From the NCBI RefSeq assembly GCF_023015615.1, contig NZ_JALKAJ010000004.1, forward strand, positions 310,001 through 374,000: DNA of 64,000 nucleotides. Reading direction: 5' to 3'. Position 1 is the first letter of the stretch, and each line of letters opens with the position of its first letter. This document shows, piece by piece, positions 17,276 through 26,498 of the stretch. Both the position numbers and the translations under genes were made by a program. Origin of the DNA: Qipengyuania sp. S6317L1. GTDB taxonomy: Bacteria; Pseudomonadota; Alphaproteobacteria; Sphingomonadales; Sphingomonadaceae. Under the pieces are notes generated by a model. It had not been told where the DNA came from. It ran no database searches and saw nothing but the letters and a program-made list of their open reading frames with translations.

Positions 17276-18739
17276 ATGGCTGTGCCACAATTTGCCGCGG
17301 ATCGCTTGCTTTTGTTCGGGGCCACCGGCGATTTGTCACGGCGAAAGCTATTGCCCTCCTTATGCGCACTGGATGCCGATGGGCTGCTCTCAGACGATCT
17401 GCGCATCATCGGCACAGCGCGAAGCGAGCTTGATGACGCAGGCTTTCGCAATATGGCGCGCGAGGCGTTGGAGGAGTTTTTGCCAGCCGACCGGCGCGGG
17501 AGCATGGCGGGGTTCCTCAATCGCTTGTCCTATCAAACGCTCGATGCAAGCACTCTTGATGGGTTCGACGCGCTCGCCGACAAGGTCGAAGACGCAGGGG
17601 GCAGAGGTGCTGACGGAGGTCTTGCAATCTTCCTTTCCACGGCGCCAAGCCTGTTTGGCCCAACAATCAAGGGGCTCGAAAAAGCGGGGCTAACCGGCGA
17701 AAGGGTGCGAATGTGCCTTGAAAAACCGCTTGGCTCAGATCTCGAAAGCTCGGCTGAGATTAACGATGCGGTGGCGTCCGCCTTCCCGGAAGATCGGATA
17801 TTCCGTATCGACCATTACCTTGGCAAAGAGACAGTGCAGAACCTGCTCGCGCTGCGCTTTGCCAATATCCTTTTCGAGCCGATTTGGAACTCCAACGTTA
17901 TCGAACACGTCCAGATCACTGTGGCAGAAACAGTGGGACTTGAAGGCCGGGTAGGCTTTTATGACGATGCAGGTGCGCTGCGCGATATGGTGCAGAACCA
18001 TATGCTCCAGCTTCTCGCGCTGGTGGCGATGGAGCCACCGACGTCATTTGACGCAACCGCAGTGCGCGATGAAAAGGTGAAGGTGCTTCGCGCGCTTCGC
18101 GAAGCTTCGGCGGGGGAGACCGTAACGGGCCAATACCGCGCTGGCGCGAGCGGCGGTCAGGCTGTGCCCGGATATGACGAAGAGCTTGGCGAGGCATCGG
18201 ACACAGAAACTTTCGTCGCGATCAAGGCGCATGTCGACAATTGGCGCTGGAAGGGCGTGCCCTTTTACCTTCGCACCGGAAAACGCATGCCAGAGCGGGT
18301 TACCGAAATCCTCGTCCAGTTCCGCTGCGTGCCGCACTCGATCTTCGAAGGGACCGGCGCAGGGCTCCAGCCCAATCGCCTTCTGATCGGTATTCAACCC
18401 GAAGAGGACATAACCCTGTCCTTGATGGCCAAGGTGCCCGGGCTTGATGAAGACGGCGTGCGCCTTCGCGAAGTGCCGCTTGCGATCACCATGCCCGACG
18501 CCTTTGCCGAAGCGCAGCGGCGCATCGCCTATGAGCGGCTGCTCCTCGACCTTATCAAGGGCGATCAAACCCTGTTCGTGCGCCGCGACGAGGTGGAGGC
18601 GCAATGGCACTGGATCGACCATATCCGCGCCGAGTGGGAAAAACAGGGCAAGACACCCCAAACCTATATGGCGGGCTCCTGGGGCCCGTCTGGCGCAATT
18701 GCTCTAACAGAACGCGACGGAGTATCATGGCATGAGTAA
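17276..18739 (+). CDS. zwf: Glucose-6-phosphate 1-dehydrogenase
   Basis: 487 residues, full length. It oxidises glucose 6-phosphate to 6-phosphogluconolactone with NAD(P)+, the entry step of the Entner-Doudoroff and pentose phosphate routes. The N-terminal Rossmann motif is LFGATGDLSRRKLLPS. The active site is RIDHYLGKETVQN, containing the substrate-binding Lys and catalytic His region. A strong ribosome site, AAGGAGGA, precedes the ATG. It is first in a tight operon; its last 8 bases overlap edd. Confidence 0.97.
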   Translation: MAVPQFAADRLLLFGATGDLSRRKLLPSLCALDADGLLSDDLRIIGTARSELDDAGFRNMAREALEEFLPADRRGSMAGFLNRLSYQTLDASTLDGFDALADKVEDAGGRGADGGLAIFLSTAPSLFGPTIKGLEKAGLTGERVRMCLEKPLGSDLESSAEINDAVASAFPEDRIFRIDHYLGKETVQNLLALRFANILFEPIWNSNVIEHVQITVAETVGLEGRVGFYDDAGALRDMVQNHMLQLLALVAMEPPTSFDATAVRDEKVKVLRALREASAGETVTGQYRAGASGGQAVPGYDEELGEASDTETFVAIKAHVDNWRWKGVPFYLRTGKRMPERVTEILVQFRCVPHSIFEGTGAGLQPNRLLIGIQPEEDITLSLMAKVPGLDEDGVRLREVPLAITMPDAFAEAQRRIAYERLLLDLIKGDQTLFVRRDEVEAQWHWIDHIRAEWEKQGKTPQTYMAGSWGPSGAIALTERDGVSWHE

Positions 18740-20537
18740 TCTCAACCCCGTGATCGAGCGGGTGACCAAGCGCATTATCGAACGCTCGCAAAGTTCACGC
18801 GATACCTTTCTTGAACTGATGAAACGCGAGGCGGACCGGCTGCCCGAGCGTTCGCAGGTTTCGTGTTCGGTGCTGGCCCACGCCTTTGCCGGCGCGCAGG
18901 AGGATCAGGAGGCGCTCAAGAACAATCGCGGGCCCAATATCGGCATCGTTACCGCTTACAACGACATGCTGTCCGCGCACCAACCCTATGGCCGCTATCC
19001 TGAGCGGATGAAGATCTACGCCCGCGAAAAGGGCGCCACCGCGCAGGTCGCAGGCGGCACTCCTGCCATGTGCGACGGCGTCACACAGGGTGAGGACGGG
19101 ATGGAACTCTCGCTCTTTTCCCGCGACAATATCGCCATGGCAACCGGCGTTGCGCTCTCCCACCAGATGTATGACGGCGTTGCCTGCCTTGGCATTTGCG
19201 ACAAGATCGTGCCAGGCTTGCTGATGGGCGCGCTGCGGTTCGGCCACTTGCCCGCCGTGTTCGTTCCCTCCGGCCCCATGCCGAGCGGCATTTCCAATAA
19301 GCAAAAGCAGGAAACGCGCCAGAAATATGCGAGCGGAGAAGTGGGCCGCGATGCGCTTCTCGAAAGCGAGCTTGCCTCCTACCACTCGCCGGGCACTTGC
19401 ACCTTCTATGGCACCGCCAACTCCAATCAGATGATGATGGAGATGATGGGCCTGCACGTGCCGGGCGCGGCGTTTGTCCAGCCGGGAACAAAGCTTCGCC
19501 AGGCCCTCGACCGCGCAGCCGTGCACCGCTTGGCCGAGCTTTCCGGCACCGCCGAGCGCACTCTGGCGCAGGTTGTCGATGAGAAAGCCATCGTCAACGC
19601 GGTGATCGGCCTTCTGGCAACCGGCGGCTCGACCAATCACGCGATCCACATCCCCGCTATGGCGCGCGCAGCGGGAATCATCATCGACTGGAGCGATATG
19701 GCCGAATTGTCGAGCGTGGTGCCGCTTCTGGCGCGCGTCTATCCCAATGGCTCGGGCGATGTGAACCAGTTCCACCAGGCGGGCGGCATGGGTTATGTCA
19801 TCAGCGAACTGCTCGATGCCGGCCTCGCGCATGGCGACATCCTTACCGTATGGGAGGACGGCCTTGACGCTTACCGCGCAGAACCCGTTTGGGAGGATGA
19901 AGCGCTGCAATGGATGCGCGTTGAGGAGAGCCAGGACGACACCATGCTGCGCCCTGCCGATGCACCTTTCCAGCAGGATGGCGGGATGCGGCTGCTGACC
20001 GGAAACCTTGGCCGTGCATGTTTCAAATCCTCGGCTGTTGCCAAAGATCGCTGGACCATCACTGCGCCTGCCCGCGTGTTCCAGACACAGGAAGCGGTGA
20101 AAGAAGCCTTCCAGAAGGGCGAGCTCAACCGCGATGTCGTGGTGGTCGTGCGCTTTCAGGGGCCGCGCGCCAACGGGATGCCGGAACTTCATGGCCTCAC
20201 ACCGTCTCTGGGCGTGCTTCACGATCAGGGCTACCGCATCGCGCTTGTCACCGATGGCCGTATGTCGGGCGCTTCTGGCAAAGTGCCGTCTGCGATCCAT
20301 TGCTCCCCCGAAGCAATGGACGGCGGGCCATTAAGCCTGCTTGAGGACGGCGACGTTGTGACCGTATGCGCCGAAACGGGAACGCTCCACACCGATGCCG
20401 ACCTATCCGCTCGCACCCCTGCCCCCAACCCGCCACAGGAATGGGGCGTTGGCCGCGAGCTTTTCCGCATGATGCAGGCCCAGGCTGATGATGCGGAAAA
20501 AGGGGCATCGGCGATGCTGGTGGCCGCCGGCCTATGA
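18732..20537 (+). CDS. edd: 6-phosphogluconate dehydratase
   Basis: 601 residues, a [4Fe-4S] dehydratase of the IlvD/Edd family that makes 2-keto-3-deoxy-6-phosphogluconate. GGTPAMCDGVTQGEDGMELSL and CDKIVPGLLMGA carry cluster and substrate ligands. TDGRMSGASGKVPSAIH is the C-terminal family signature. It overlaps zwf by 8 bases and glk by 4, so all three are translationally coupled. The following enzyme, KDPG aldolase (eda), is not in the window. Confidence 0.97.
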   Translation: MSNLNPVIERVTKRIIERSQSSRDTFLELMKREADRLPERSQVSCSVLAHAFAGAQEDQEALKNNRGPNIGIVTAYNDMLSAHQPYGRYPERMKIYAREKGATAQVAGGTPAMCDGVTQGEDGMELSLFSRDNIAMATGVALSHQMYDGVACLGICDKIVPGLLMGALRFGHLPAVFVPSGPMPSGISNKQKQETRQKYASGEVGRDALLESELASYHSPGTCTFYGTANSNQMMMEMMGLHVPGAAFVQPGTKLRQALDRAAVHRLAELSGTAERTLAQVVDEKAIVNAVIGLLATGGSTNHAIHIPAMARAAGIIIDWSDMAELSSVVPLLARVYPNGSGDVNQFHQAGGMGYVISELLDAGLAHGDILTVWEDGLDAYRAEPVWEDEALQWMRVEESQDDTMLRPADAPFQQDGGMRLLTGNLGRACFKSSAVAKDRWTITAPARVFQTQEAVKEAFQKGELNRDVVVVVRFQGPRANGMPELHGLTPSLGVLHDQGYRIALVTDGRMSGASGKVPSAIHCSPEAMDGGPLSLLEDGDVVTVCAETGTLHTDADLSARTPAPNPPQEWGVGRELFRMMQAQADDAEKGASAMLVAAGL

Positions 20538-21526
20538 GCGGCCACACGCAAATCGTCACCGTCGATGTGGGGGGCACCCATGCACGCTTTGCGATTGCAA
20601 ACATCGCCGGCGATGGTGAGATCACCCTTGGCGAGCCGGTCACGCTGCACACCTCGAACCATGCAAGTTTCCAGACCGCGTGGGAGGATTTCCGCTCTCA
20701 ACAAGGCGGAAGTCTGCCCGATTGTCTTGCCATTGCAGCCGCAGGCAAAATCAACGCCGACATCATTCGCTTTACCAACAACCCGTGGATCATCCGCCCG
20801 CCTCTGATCGAGGAAAAGCTTGGCGTTTCAAAGAACTTGGTCATCAACGATTTCGAGGCGGTGGCCCATGCCGCAGCGATCGCGAGCGAAGACCAGTTCC
20901 TGCCTCTTGCAGGACCCGACACGCCTTTGCCTGTCAACGGAACGATCAGCGTGCTGGGCCCGGGCACAGGGCTTGGTGTTGCGCACTTCAAGCGGTTTTC
21001 ACCTGCCCGATACTACGTCCAGGCGACCGAGGGCGGGCACGGCGATTTCGCGCCTCTGGACAGCATCGAGGATGCAATTCTAGTCCGCCTTCGTCAGCGG
21101 CACACCCGCGTCTCAAACGAGCGCGTGGTCGCTGGACCTGCGATTGTTGACATCTATCAAGCGCTCGCCGCGATGGAAGGCCGCGCGATTGTCGAGAAAT
21201 CGGACGTCGAGATCTGGACCGCTGGCACAAGCGGTGAAGATAGTCTGGCCGCCGCTGCAGTTGATCGCTTCTGCCTTGCGCTGGGTTCGGTGGCGGGTGA
21301 CATCGCCCTTGTCCAAGGCGCAAGCGGCGTGGTGATCGCAGGCGGGCTTGGCTATCGCATCCGCGAAACCCTGCTAAGCTCGGGCTTTGCAGACCGGTTC
21401 TGCGCAAAGGGACGCTTTGCCTCGCTGATGGCCTCGCTTCCGGTAAAGCTCATCACTCATCCACAGCCGGGCCTTCTGGGCGCGGCTGCCGCTTTTGCCC
21501 AAGCGCACCTGAACACGCACACCTGA
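20534..21526 (+). CDS. glk: Glucokinase
   Basis: 330 residues of the bacterial Glk group in the ASKHA fold. VDVGGTHARFAIANI is the phosphate-1 motif. NDFEAVAHA contains the catalytic Asp. VLGPGTGLGVA is the adenosine-side loop, and a later GGHGDFAP matches the substrate loop. It phosphorylates glucose with ATP, feeding the zwf-edd route. The ATG overlaps the edd stop (ATGA). Confidence 0.95.
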   Translation: MSGHTQIVTVDVGGTHARFAIANIAGDGEITLGEPVTLHTSNHASFQTAWEDFRSQQGGSLPDCLAIAAAGKINADIIRFTNNPWIIRPPLIEEKLGVSKNLVINDFEAVAHAAAIASEDQFLPLAGPDTPLPVNGTISVLGPGTGLGVAHFKRFSPARYYVQATEGGHGDFAPLDSIEDAILVRLRQRHTRVSNERVVAGPAIVDIYQALAAMEGRAIVEKSDVEIWTAGTSGEDSLAAAAVDRFCLALGSVAGDIALVQGASGVVIAGGLGYRIRETLLSSGFADRFCAKGRFASLMASLPVKLITHPQPGLLGAAAAFAQAHLNTHT

Positions 21527-21548
21527 ACACTCTGCATCTGGAATCGCA

Positions 21549-24323
21549 ATGAACCTACCGCTCAACACGATCAACGACCTCTCGCAGCGCCTCCAAGAGC
21601 TTCACGCCCGAACGCGTGAGACGCCATTGTTCAATCCTGTGTTTCAATTGGGGCTTGATCTGTCGCGCGGACTTGAAGGGGATGCGCTCGATCTCGACGC
21701 GCTCGAAGCGCTGGTCGAGGAGCTGGAATGCAAGAGTTTGAACGCGCGCACCGCGCGGCTGCGCAATCTGATCCGGCCCGATGCCCCGCAAACGGTGGCC
21801 AAAGGTGACACGACAGACGACTTTGAAGCCTATCAGCAACGTTGGGAGGCTCCGCGCCTTCACGCGGTTTTCACAGCGCACCCGACCTTCCTGCTAACGC
21901 CGGCTCAGACCAGCGCGGTCGCTCATGCGGCGAGCACCGGGGCCGAGATCCACGCTTCGCCAGATTTGAGCGGCGCAAAACGCCCGCAGGTCACGCTCGA
22001 ATATGAACACGCCGAAGCCATGTCCGCGATTGCCCATGCACAAGAGGCGCGCAGCGCAATCGTGCGCGAGGTTTACGAACACGCCAAGGGGTGCTGGCCA
22101 AAGCAGTGGAAGGCGCTTCGCCCGATGCCGTTCCGCTTCGCCACATGGGTCGGCTATGACATGGACGGGCGAACCGATATTGCATGGTACACCTCGATCC
22201 GGTTCCGCCTCGCTGAAAAGGCGGAGCGTCTGGCCCGCTATGCCGATGAACTCTCCGCGATTGATGCAGGCCATGCGCTTGTCGCAAAGCTGAAGGCTGC
22301 GAGCGAACATGCGACAGCGAGCGCCAAGGATTTTGCCGGCGATCTGTCCGAGCCAGAGGCCCTGTCCGCTGCCGCCAACCGCCTGACAGCCGATGACCCG
22401 GCGAAGCTTACCAGTCTCGACGGCATTATTGCCGATCTCGAGGGAGAAGCCGAAGCCGAGAAGAAGGACGCACGCGCCGCCGATCTCCTGACGCTGGCCG
22501 CTGCGATGCGTGCCGATGGGCTTGGCATGGCGCACATCCATTTCCGCGTGAACGCCAAGCAATTGCACAATGCGATCCGCAACCACCTGCACGAAAGCCC
22601 CGAGCTTGACCTTGCAAGCAAGGGCGCGATGGCAACCTTGCGCCGGATGCTCGGCGAAGTTCAGGCAAAGCGCACCAACTTCGCCTCGCTCGCCATCGAA
22701 AGCTCGACCGCGACGCGGCAATTCCTCGCGATGGCGCAAATCCTTGAGCATGTGGATGCCGATACGCCCATCCGCATGCTGGTGGCCGAATGCGAACAGC
22801 CCTCGACCGTTCTTGCCGCGCTCTATCTCGCCAAGCTGTTCGGGATTGAAGGCAAGGTCGATGTCTCGCCCCTGTTTGAAACCGAAGAGGCGCTTGAACA
22901 CGGCGGGCGCTTTCTCGAGGCGCTTTGCAAGGAGGAAACCTATCAGGAATACGCGCGCGGACGGGGCCGCGTGTGCATTCAGACCGGCTTTTCCGATGCG
23001 GGCCGTTTCGTCGGACAAATCCCCGCAAGCCTTGCAATCGAGCGGCTTCAAGGGCGCCTTGCGCAAGCGATGGAGCGGCACAAGCTTACCGATGTTGCTG
23101 CGCTCATCTTCAACACCCACGGCGAAAGCATGGGTCGCGGTGCGCACCCGTCATCCTTCGAAGATCGCCTGACATGGCCGTTAAGTCCGTGGGCGCGCAG
23201 CCGTTTTCACCGGCACGCGATTGCACTTGAACCCGAAGTCTCGTTTCAGGGGGGCGATGGATATCTGCCTTTTGCCAACGCCACACTGGCGCGCGCGACG
23301 CTCACCCGCATCATCAATGACAGTCCCGTGCCCGACAAGGTGTGCGACGATCCCTTCTACAGCCGCACCGATCTGAGCCTCGACTTCTACCGCGCAATCC
23401 GCGCGCATCAACGTGGTCATCTGCGCAGCCAGACCTATAGCCGTGCCGTCACTGCTTTCGGCCTTGGCTTGCTCAATTCCACCGGTAGCCGGGTGTCACG
23501 CCGCCAAAGCGACCTCAGCGCCGACCGCGATATGAACCTGCGCCAGATCCGCGCAATTCCGCACAATTCGATCCTGCAACAGCTGGGTTTTCCGGTGAAC
23601 GTGATCGCCGGGATCGGAAGCGCGGCCGACGGCAATTATGAAGAGATTGCTGCGCTGTTGGAAACAAGCGAGCGCGGCCAGCAAATGATGCGCCTCGCGC
23701 AGACATCCAACGCGCTCGGCAGTATCAAGACGGTCGCGGCCTATGGCGAGCTGTTCAACTCGGCCTATTGGGCAAGCCGCCCCTATCGCGGGACAGAGCC
23801 GCATTTGTCCTCTGCCTGCGAGGTGCTGGCCGAATATCTCACCAAGGATGATCGCACCGGGGTTTTCCGTCGCCTCGCATCGCGTCTGCGGGTGGATACG
23901 CTTAAATTCCACCGCCTGCTCGGCCAATTGCCGCGCGAGGAACGCCTCGGCCTTGATCAGGACACACGGCGCATGATCGGCTCCGCGCAGGCGCTTCGCC
24001 TTGCGCTGATGCAGCATATCTTCCTGCGCGCTGTGTCAGTGCCGGTTTTCAGTCGCGCCAATGATGTGAGCCGCGAGGACGTGCTTGAAATGGTTTTCTC
24101 GCTTCGCATCGACGATGCGCTTGCGCAGATGCGACGGGCCTTCCCTGTGCATTTCCCCTCACCATCCGATTTCGCGATGGATGCGCCTGCAGATTATCCC
24201 GATGCCGATACCGAAGGCTATGGCGCGATTGCGCGCGATTACATCGACCCAATCGAACGCGCCTATGGCCTCATGCTGCGCCTGTCAGTCGCCATCGCCA
24301 ACCATTTCGGTGCGCACGGGTAA
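21549..24323 (+). CDS. Phosphoenolpyruvate carboxylase-family protein with divergent active site
   Basis: 924 residues, the length and overall layout of PEP carboxylase, which makes oxaloacetate from PEP and bicarbonate. H111 lies in FTAHPTFLL, matching the catalytic-His motif TAHPTE, but the Glu and following Arg pair are replaced. The loop normally reading HGRGGSIGRGG is NTHGESMGRGA at 522-532: the Arg and His equivalent to E. coli R581 and H579 become His and Asn, while R530 (E. coli R587) stays. The C-terminus ends HFGAHG instead of the usual NTG. It is 22 bases after glk and reads as the fourth gene of the operon. It may be an active lineage-specific PEPC or a repurposed paralogue. Confidence 0.75.
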   Translation: MNLPLNTINDLSQRLQELHARTRETPLFNPVFQLGLDLSRGLEGDALDLDALEALVEELECKSLNARTARLRNLIRPDAPQTVAKGDTTDDFEAYQQRWEAPRLHAVFTAHPTFLLTPAQTSAVAHAASTGAEIHASPDLSGAKRPQVTLEYEHAEAMSAIAHAQEARSAIVREVYEHAKGCWPKQWKALRPMPFRFATWVGYDMDGRTDIAWYTSIRFRLAEKAERLARYADELSAIDAGHALVAKLKAASEHATASAKDFAGDLSEPEALSAAANRLTADDPAKLTSLDGIIADLEGEAEAEKKDARAADLLTLAAAMRADGLGMAHIHFRVNAKQLHNAIRNHLHESPELDLASKGAMATLRRMLGEVQAKRTNFASLAIESSTATRQFLAMAQILEHVDADTPIRMLVAECEQPSTVLAALYLAKLFGIEGKVDVSPLFETEEALEHGGRFLEALCKEETYQEYARGRGRVCIQTGFSDAGRFVGQIPASLAIERLQGRLAQAMERHKLTDVAALIFNTHGESMGRGAHPSSFEDRLTWPLSPWARSRFHRHAIALEPEVSFQGGDGYLPFANATLARATLTRIINDSPVPDKVCDDPFYSRTDLSLDFYRAIRAHQRGHLRSQTYSRAVTAFGLGLLNSTGSRVSRRQSDLSADRDMNLRQIRAIPHNSILQQLGFPVNVIAGIGSAADGNYEEIAALLETSERGQQMMRLAQTSNALGSIKTVAAYGELFNSAYWASRPYRGTEPHLSSACEVLAEYLTKDDRTGVFRRLASRLRVDTLKFHRLLGQLPREERLGLDQDTRRMIGSAQALRLALMQHIFLRAVSVPVFSRANDVSREDVLEMVFSLRIDDALAQMRRAFPVHFPSPSDFAMDAPADYPDADTEGYGAIARDYIDPIERAYGLMLRLSVAIANHFGAHG

Positions 24324-24480
24324 AAGCGTTCGCGAACACTATTTTACGAGCGTTCGCACCCGTCAATGCGTTAACCTTTGCCCCAACCAACCGTCCCCGC
24401 AAGGGACGCTGGCGCTCAAGTCACTGGCGGTTCAGGCCCGAAAGGGGTAAATTGCCCGCATTATCTAGGGACGAAACAGA

Positions 24481-25428
24481 ATGGCTATTGGAAAAATTCG
24501 CACCGTTGGCGTGATCGGTTTTGCCGCTCTATTGAGCGGGGCAAGCCTGGTTGTGGGGCAAACATCGGAGGAGATGGCCGGCGATGCAGCGATGATGATC
24601 GCTGGTGATGCCGAAGACGCGATCCGCGCAATTGATCCGACCACTGGCGGCGATTCGCTCGTGTTCGACCCCTCGCTGCCCGAACCCTACACCGCGCCTG
24701 AAACCGAACTTCCCGCGCTTCCCGCGCTTCCCGGCGATACAATCGGCTCCCCCGATCGCGGGGCGGCATCGCGACAGATTGCGCGCCCAACCGCGAATGA
24801 GGTGGCTGATCTGCCCGAACTGCCGTCCGCGCCTGCCGAAATCACGGCTCGCGCAATGGATCTTGCAACACCGGCATCATCCACACCTGCAATCGCTGCG
24901 CCAGAGCCGGTGGTTGCGCCGCCCGCGCCCGCACTGGCAGTTGCACAGGCTCCCGAAGATCCTTTCGTGGTCAATTCGATCCTGCCGATTGAGGGGACAA
25001 TCCGTTACGGCGAATGGTTCTGGGACGAAAGCCGCGCGCCCAAAAAGGGCAAGCTTGTGATCACCGTCGATCTCGACGCGCGCGTGATCAGCGTGTTCCG
25101 CGATGGCCACGAAATCGGCACCGCGGTTGCCCTGCTTGGCACGAAAAGCCACCCGACACCCGTCGGCATGTTCCCGATCCTGACCAAGGAGAAGGACAAC
25201 GTGTCGGAGAAGTATGACAACGCGCCGATGCCCTGGACGCTGCGCATGACGTGGGACGGGATTGCGATCCACGGCTCACCGGTGATGAACGGCTATGCCT
25301 CGCACGGCTGTGTCGGTGTGCCCGACCCGTTCGCGGAAAAGCTTTTTGCCATCGCCAAGCGGGGGGACAAGGTGATCGTCACGCGCGGCAAGATGGTTGG
25401 CGTGGGCGACAAGCTTATCAATAGTTGA
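24481..25428 (+). CDS. L,D-transpeptidase (YkuD domain)
   Basis: 315 residues with an N-terminal hydrophobic signal (about 7-27), a long Pro/Ala-rich linker (about 60-160), and a C-terminal YkuD domain. The catalytic motif is HGSP followed by ASHGCVGVPD, with the nucleophile at C277. The canonical motif has R after CV; here it is GVP. It should cross-link peptidoglycan or anchor proteins to it in the periplasm. It is a single gene, convergent with tilS two bases away. Confidence 0.9.
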   Translation: MAIGKIRTVGVIGFAALLSGASLVVGQTSEEMAGDAAMMIAGDAEDAIRAIDPTTGGDSLVFDPSLPEPYTAPETELPALPALPGDTIGSPDRGAASRQIARPTANEVADLPELPSAPAEITARAMDLATPASSTPAIAAPEPVVAPPAPALAVAQAPEDPFVVNSILPIEGTIRYGEWFWDESRAPKKGKLVITVDLDARVISVFRDGHEIGTAVALLGTKSHPTPVGMFPILTKEKDNVSEKYDNAPMPWTLRMTWDGIAIHGSPVMNGYASHGCVGVPDPFAEKLFAIAKRGDKVIVTRGKMVGVGDKLINS

Positions 25429-25430
25429 GT

Positions 25431-26405
25431 TTAGTGCGTTCTTCGTGGTGGTTCGGGGGAGAACCGCCACACGCGCATATTCACGCCGACTTTCGCGACT
25501 TTCTCGACGCTGGCACGCGCCAGCACGCCGCCAAGCGACGCATTCTCACCGCGCCATAAACGGTCGGCGGCGACGCCTGCCTCGCTGCGGGTGACGCGCC
25601 CGCCAAGTTCGCTCACGATGCGGCATACCGTCTCCACCTGAATGGCGCGCGGGACGTTGCAGTAATAGCGGTACTGCGGCGCGCCCCCTAAACCACCATC
25701 GTCGGTATCGGCGCGCGACACCATCTCTTCCCAATCCAGTTGCGCATACCATTCAAGCGCGCGCCAGGATTCGGACAAATGCTGCGCGCTTGCGGCGAGA
25801 GCCTGTGCATCGAGCCAGTCATGCTCGGCCAGGTGCCGGCGCACCCGCACCCGGTCAAAATTCACATCTTCGTTCGACGGATCGCGCGCTGGGGTAATGC
25901 CGCTGGAGGCAACCACGCTTTCCAGCTCCGCCTTGCGAAAGCTCAAAAGCGGGCGGATCAGCGGCACATCTTCAAAAGCGGGCACATGGCTATAGGCACG
26001 CACCCCGGCAAGGCCAGCCAGTCCGCTCCCCCGCGCCAACCGCATCATCAAGGTTTCTGCGGCATCGTCCATCTGGTGCGCCGTCGCAACCGCGCCCAAG
26101 TCTAGCTCCATCGCCCACTCGCCAAGCGCGCGATAACGCGCCTCACGCGCTTTGGCCTGAAGGTTGCCCGCCCCCACACGCACCTTGACGGGCATGAACG
26201 GCACATCAAGGTGCGCGCACACAGCTTCGACCAATGCGACCTCCTGCGCGGCCTCTTTGCGAAGGGAGTGATCGACACTCATCACGGCGATCTCGCCGGG
26301 CATGACGGCGGCGGCAAGCAGGAGCATCGCAAGGCTGTCCGGCCCGCCCGAAACCGCAAGACCCAAGGGCCCGGTGCGGTCCTCTGCTGGCCACAGTCCA
26401 TCCAC
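25431..26405 (-). CDS. tilS: tRNA(Ile)-lysidine synthase
   Basis: 324 residues from the GTG at 26405. The N-type ATP pyrophosphatase P-loop is SGGPDS at 19-24; VDHSLRKEA and ATAHQMDDAAETLMMRL are the further TilS motifs. It converts C34 of tRNA-Ile to lysidine. The protein is short, with only a partial C-terminal domain. The family usually has more residues before the P-loop: the frame stays open upstream to a TAG, and the only start-like codons there are CTG at 26471 (with GGGGG just before it) and CTG at 26450. The true start may therefore be non-standard. Confidence 0.9.
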   Translation of the reverse strand: MDGLWPAEDRTGPLGLAVSGGPDSLAMLLLAAAVMPGEIAVMSVDHSLRKEAAQEVALVEAVCAHLDVPFMPVKVRVGAGNLQAKAREARYRALGEWAMELDLGAVATAHQMDDAAETLMMRLARGSGLAGLAGVRAYSHVPAFEDVPLIRPLLSFRKAELESVVASSGITPARDPSNEDVNFDRVRVRRHLAEHDWLDAQALAASAQHLSESWRALEWYAQLDWEEMVSRADTDDGGLGGAPQYRYYCNVPRAIQVETVCRIVSELGGRVTRSEAGVAADRLWRGENASLGGVLARASVEKVAKVGVNMRVWRFSPEPPRRTH

Positions 26406-26498
26406 CGCAGCCGCGAAACGTTGCGCTAGCTCGCGATCAACCGCATCCAGATCAACCGGCCTATCAATCAGCGCCCCCTATAAGCCATTGTGCCGCGA

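Noticed and set aside
18795..20300. 501-codon open frame opposite edd
   Set aside because: Antisense shadow of a GC-rich gene; edd is clear and overlaps its neighbours properly.
21894..23147. 417-codon open frame opposite the PEPC-like gene
   Set aside because: Antisense shadow; considered as a reason for the odd PEPC motifs, but the plus-strand frame is intact over 924 codons with family similarity throughout.
24328..24362. GCGTTCGC repeated in the gap after the PEPC-like gene, as a possible terminator
   Set aside because: The copies are direct rather than paired, no T-run follows, and the palindromic TTCGCGAA core is short.
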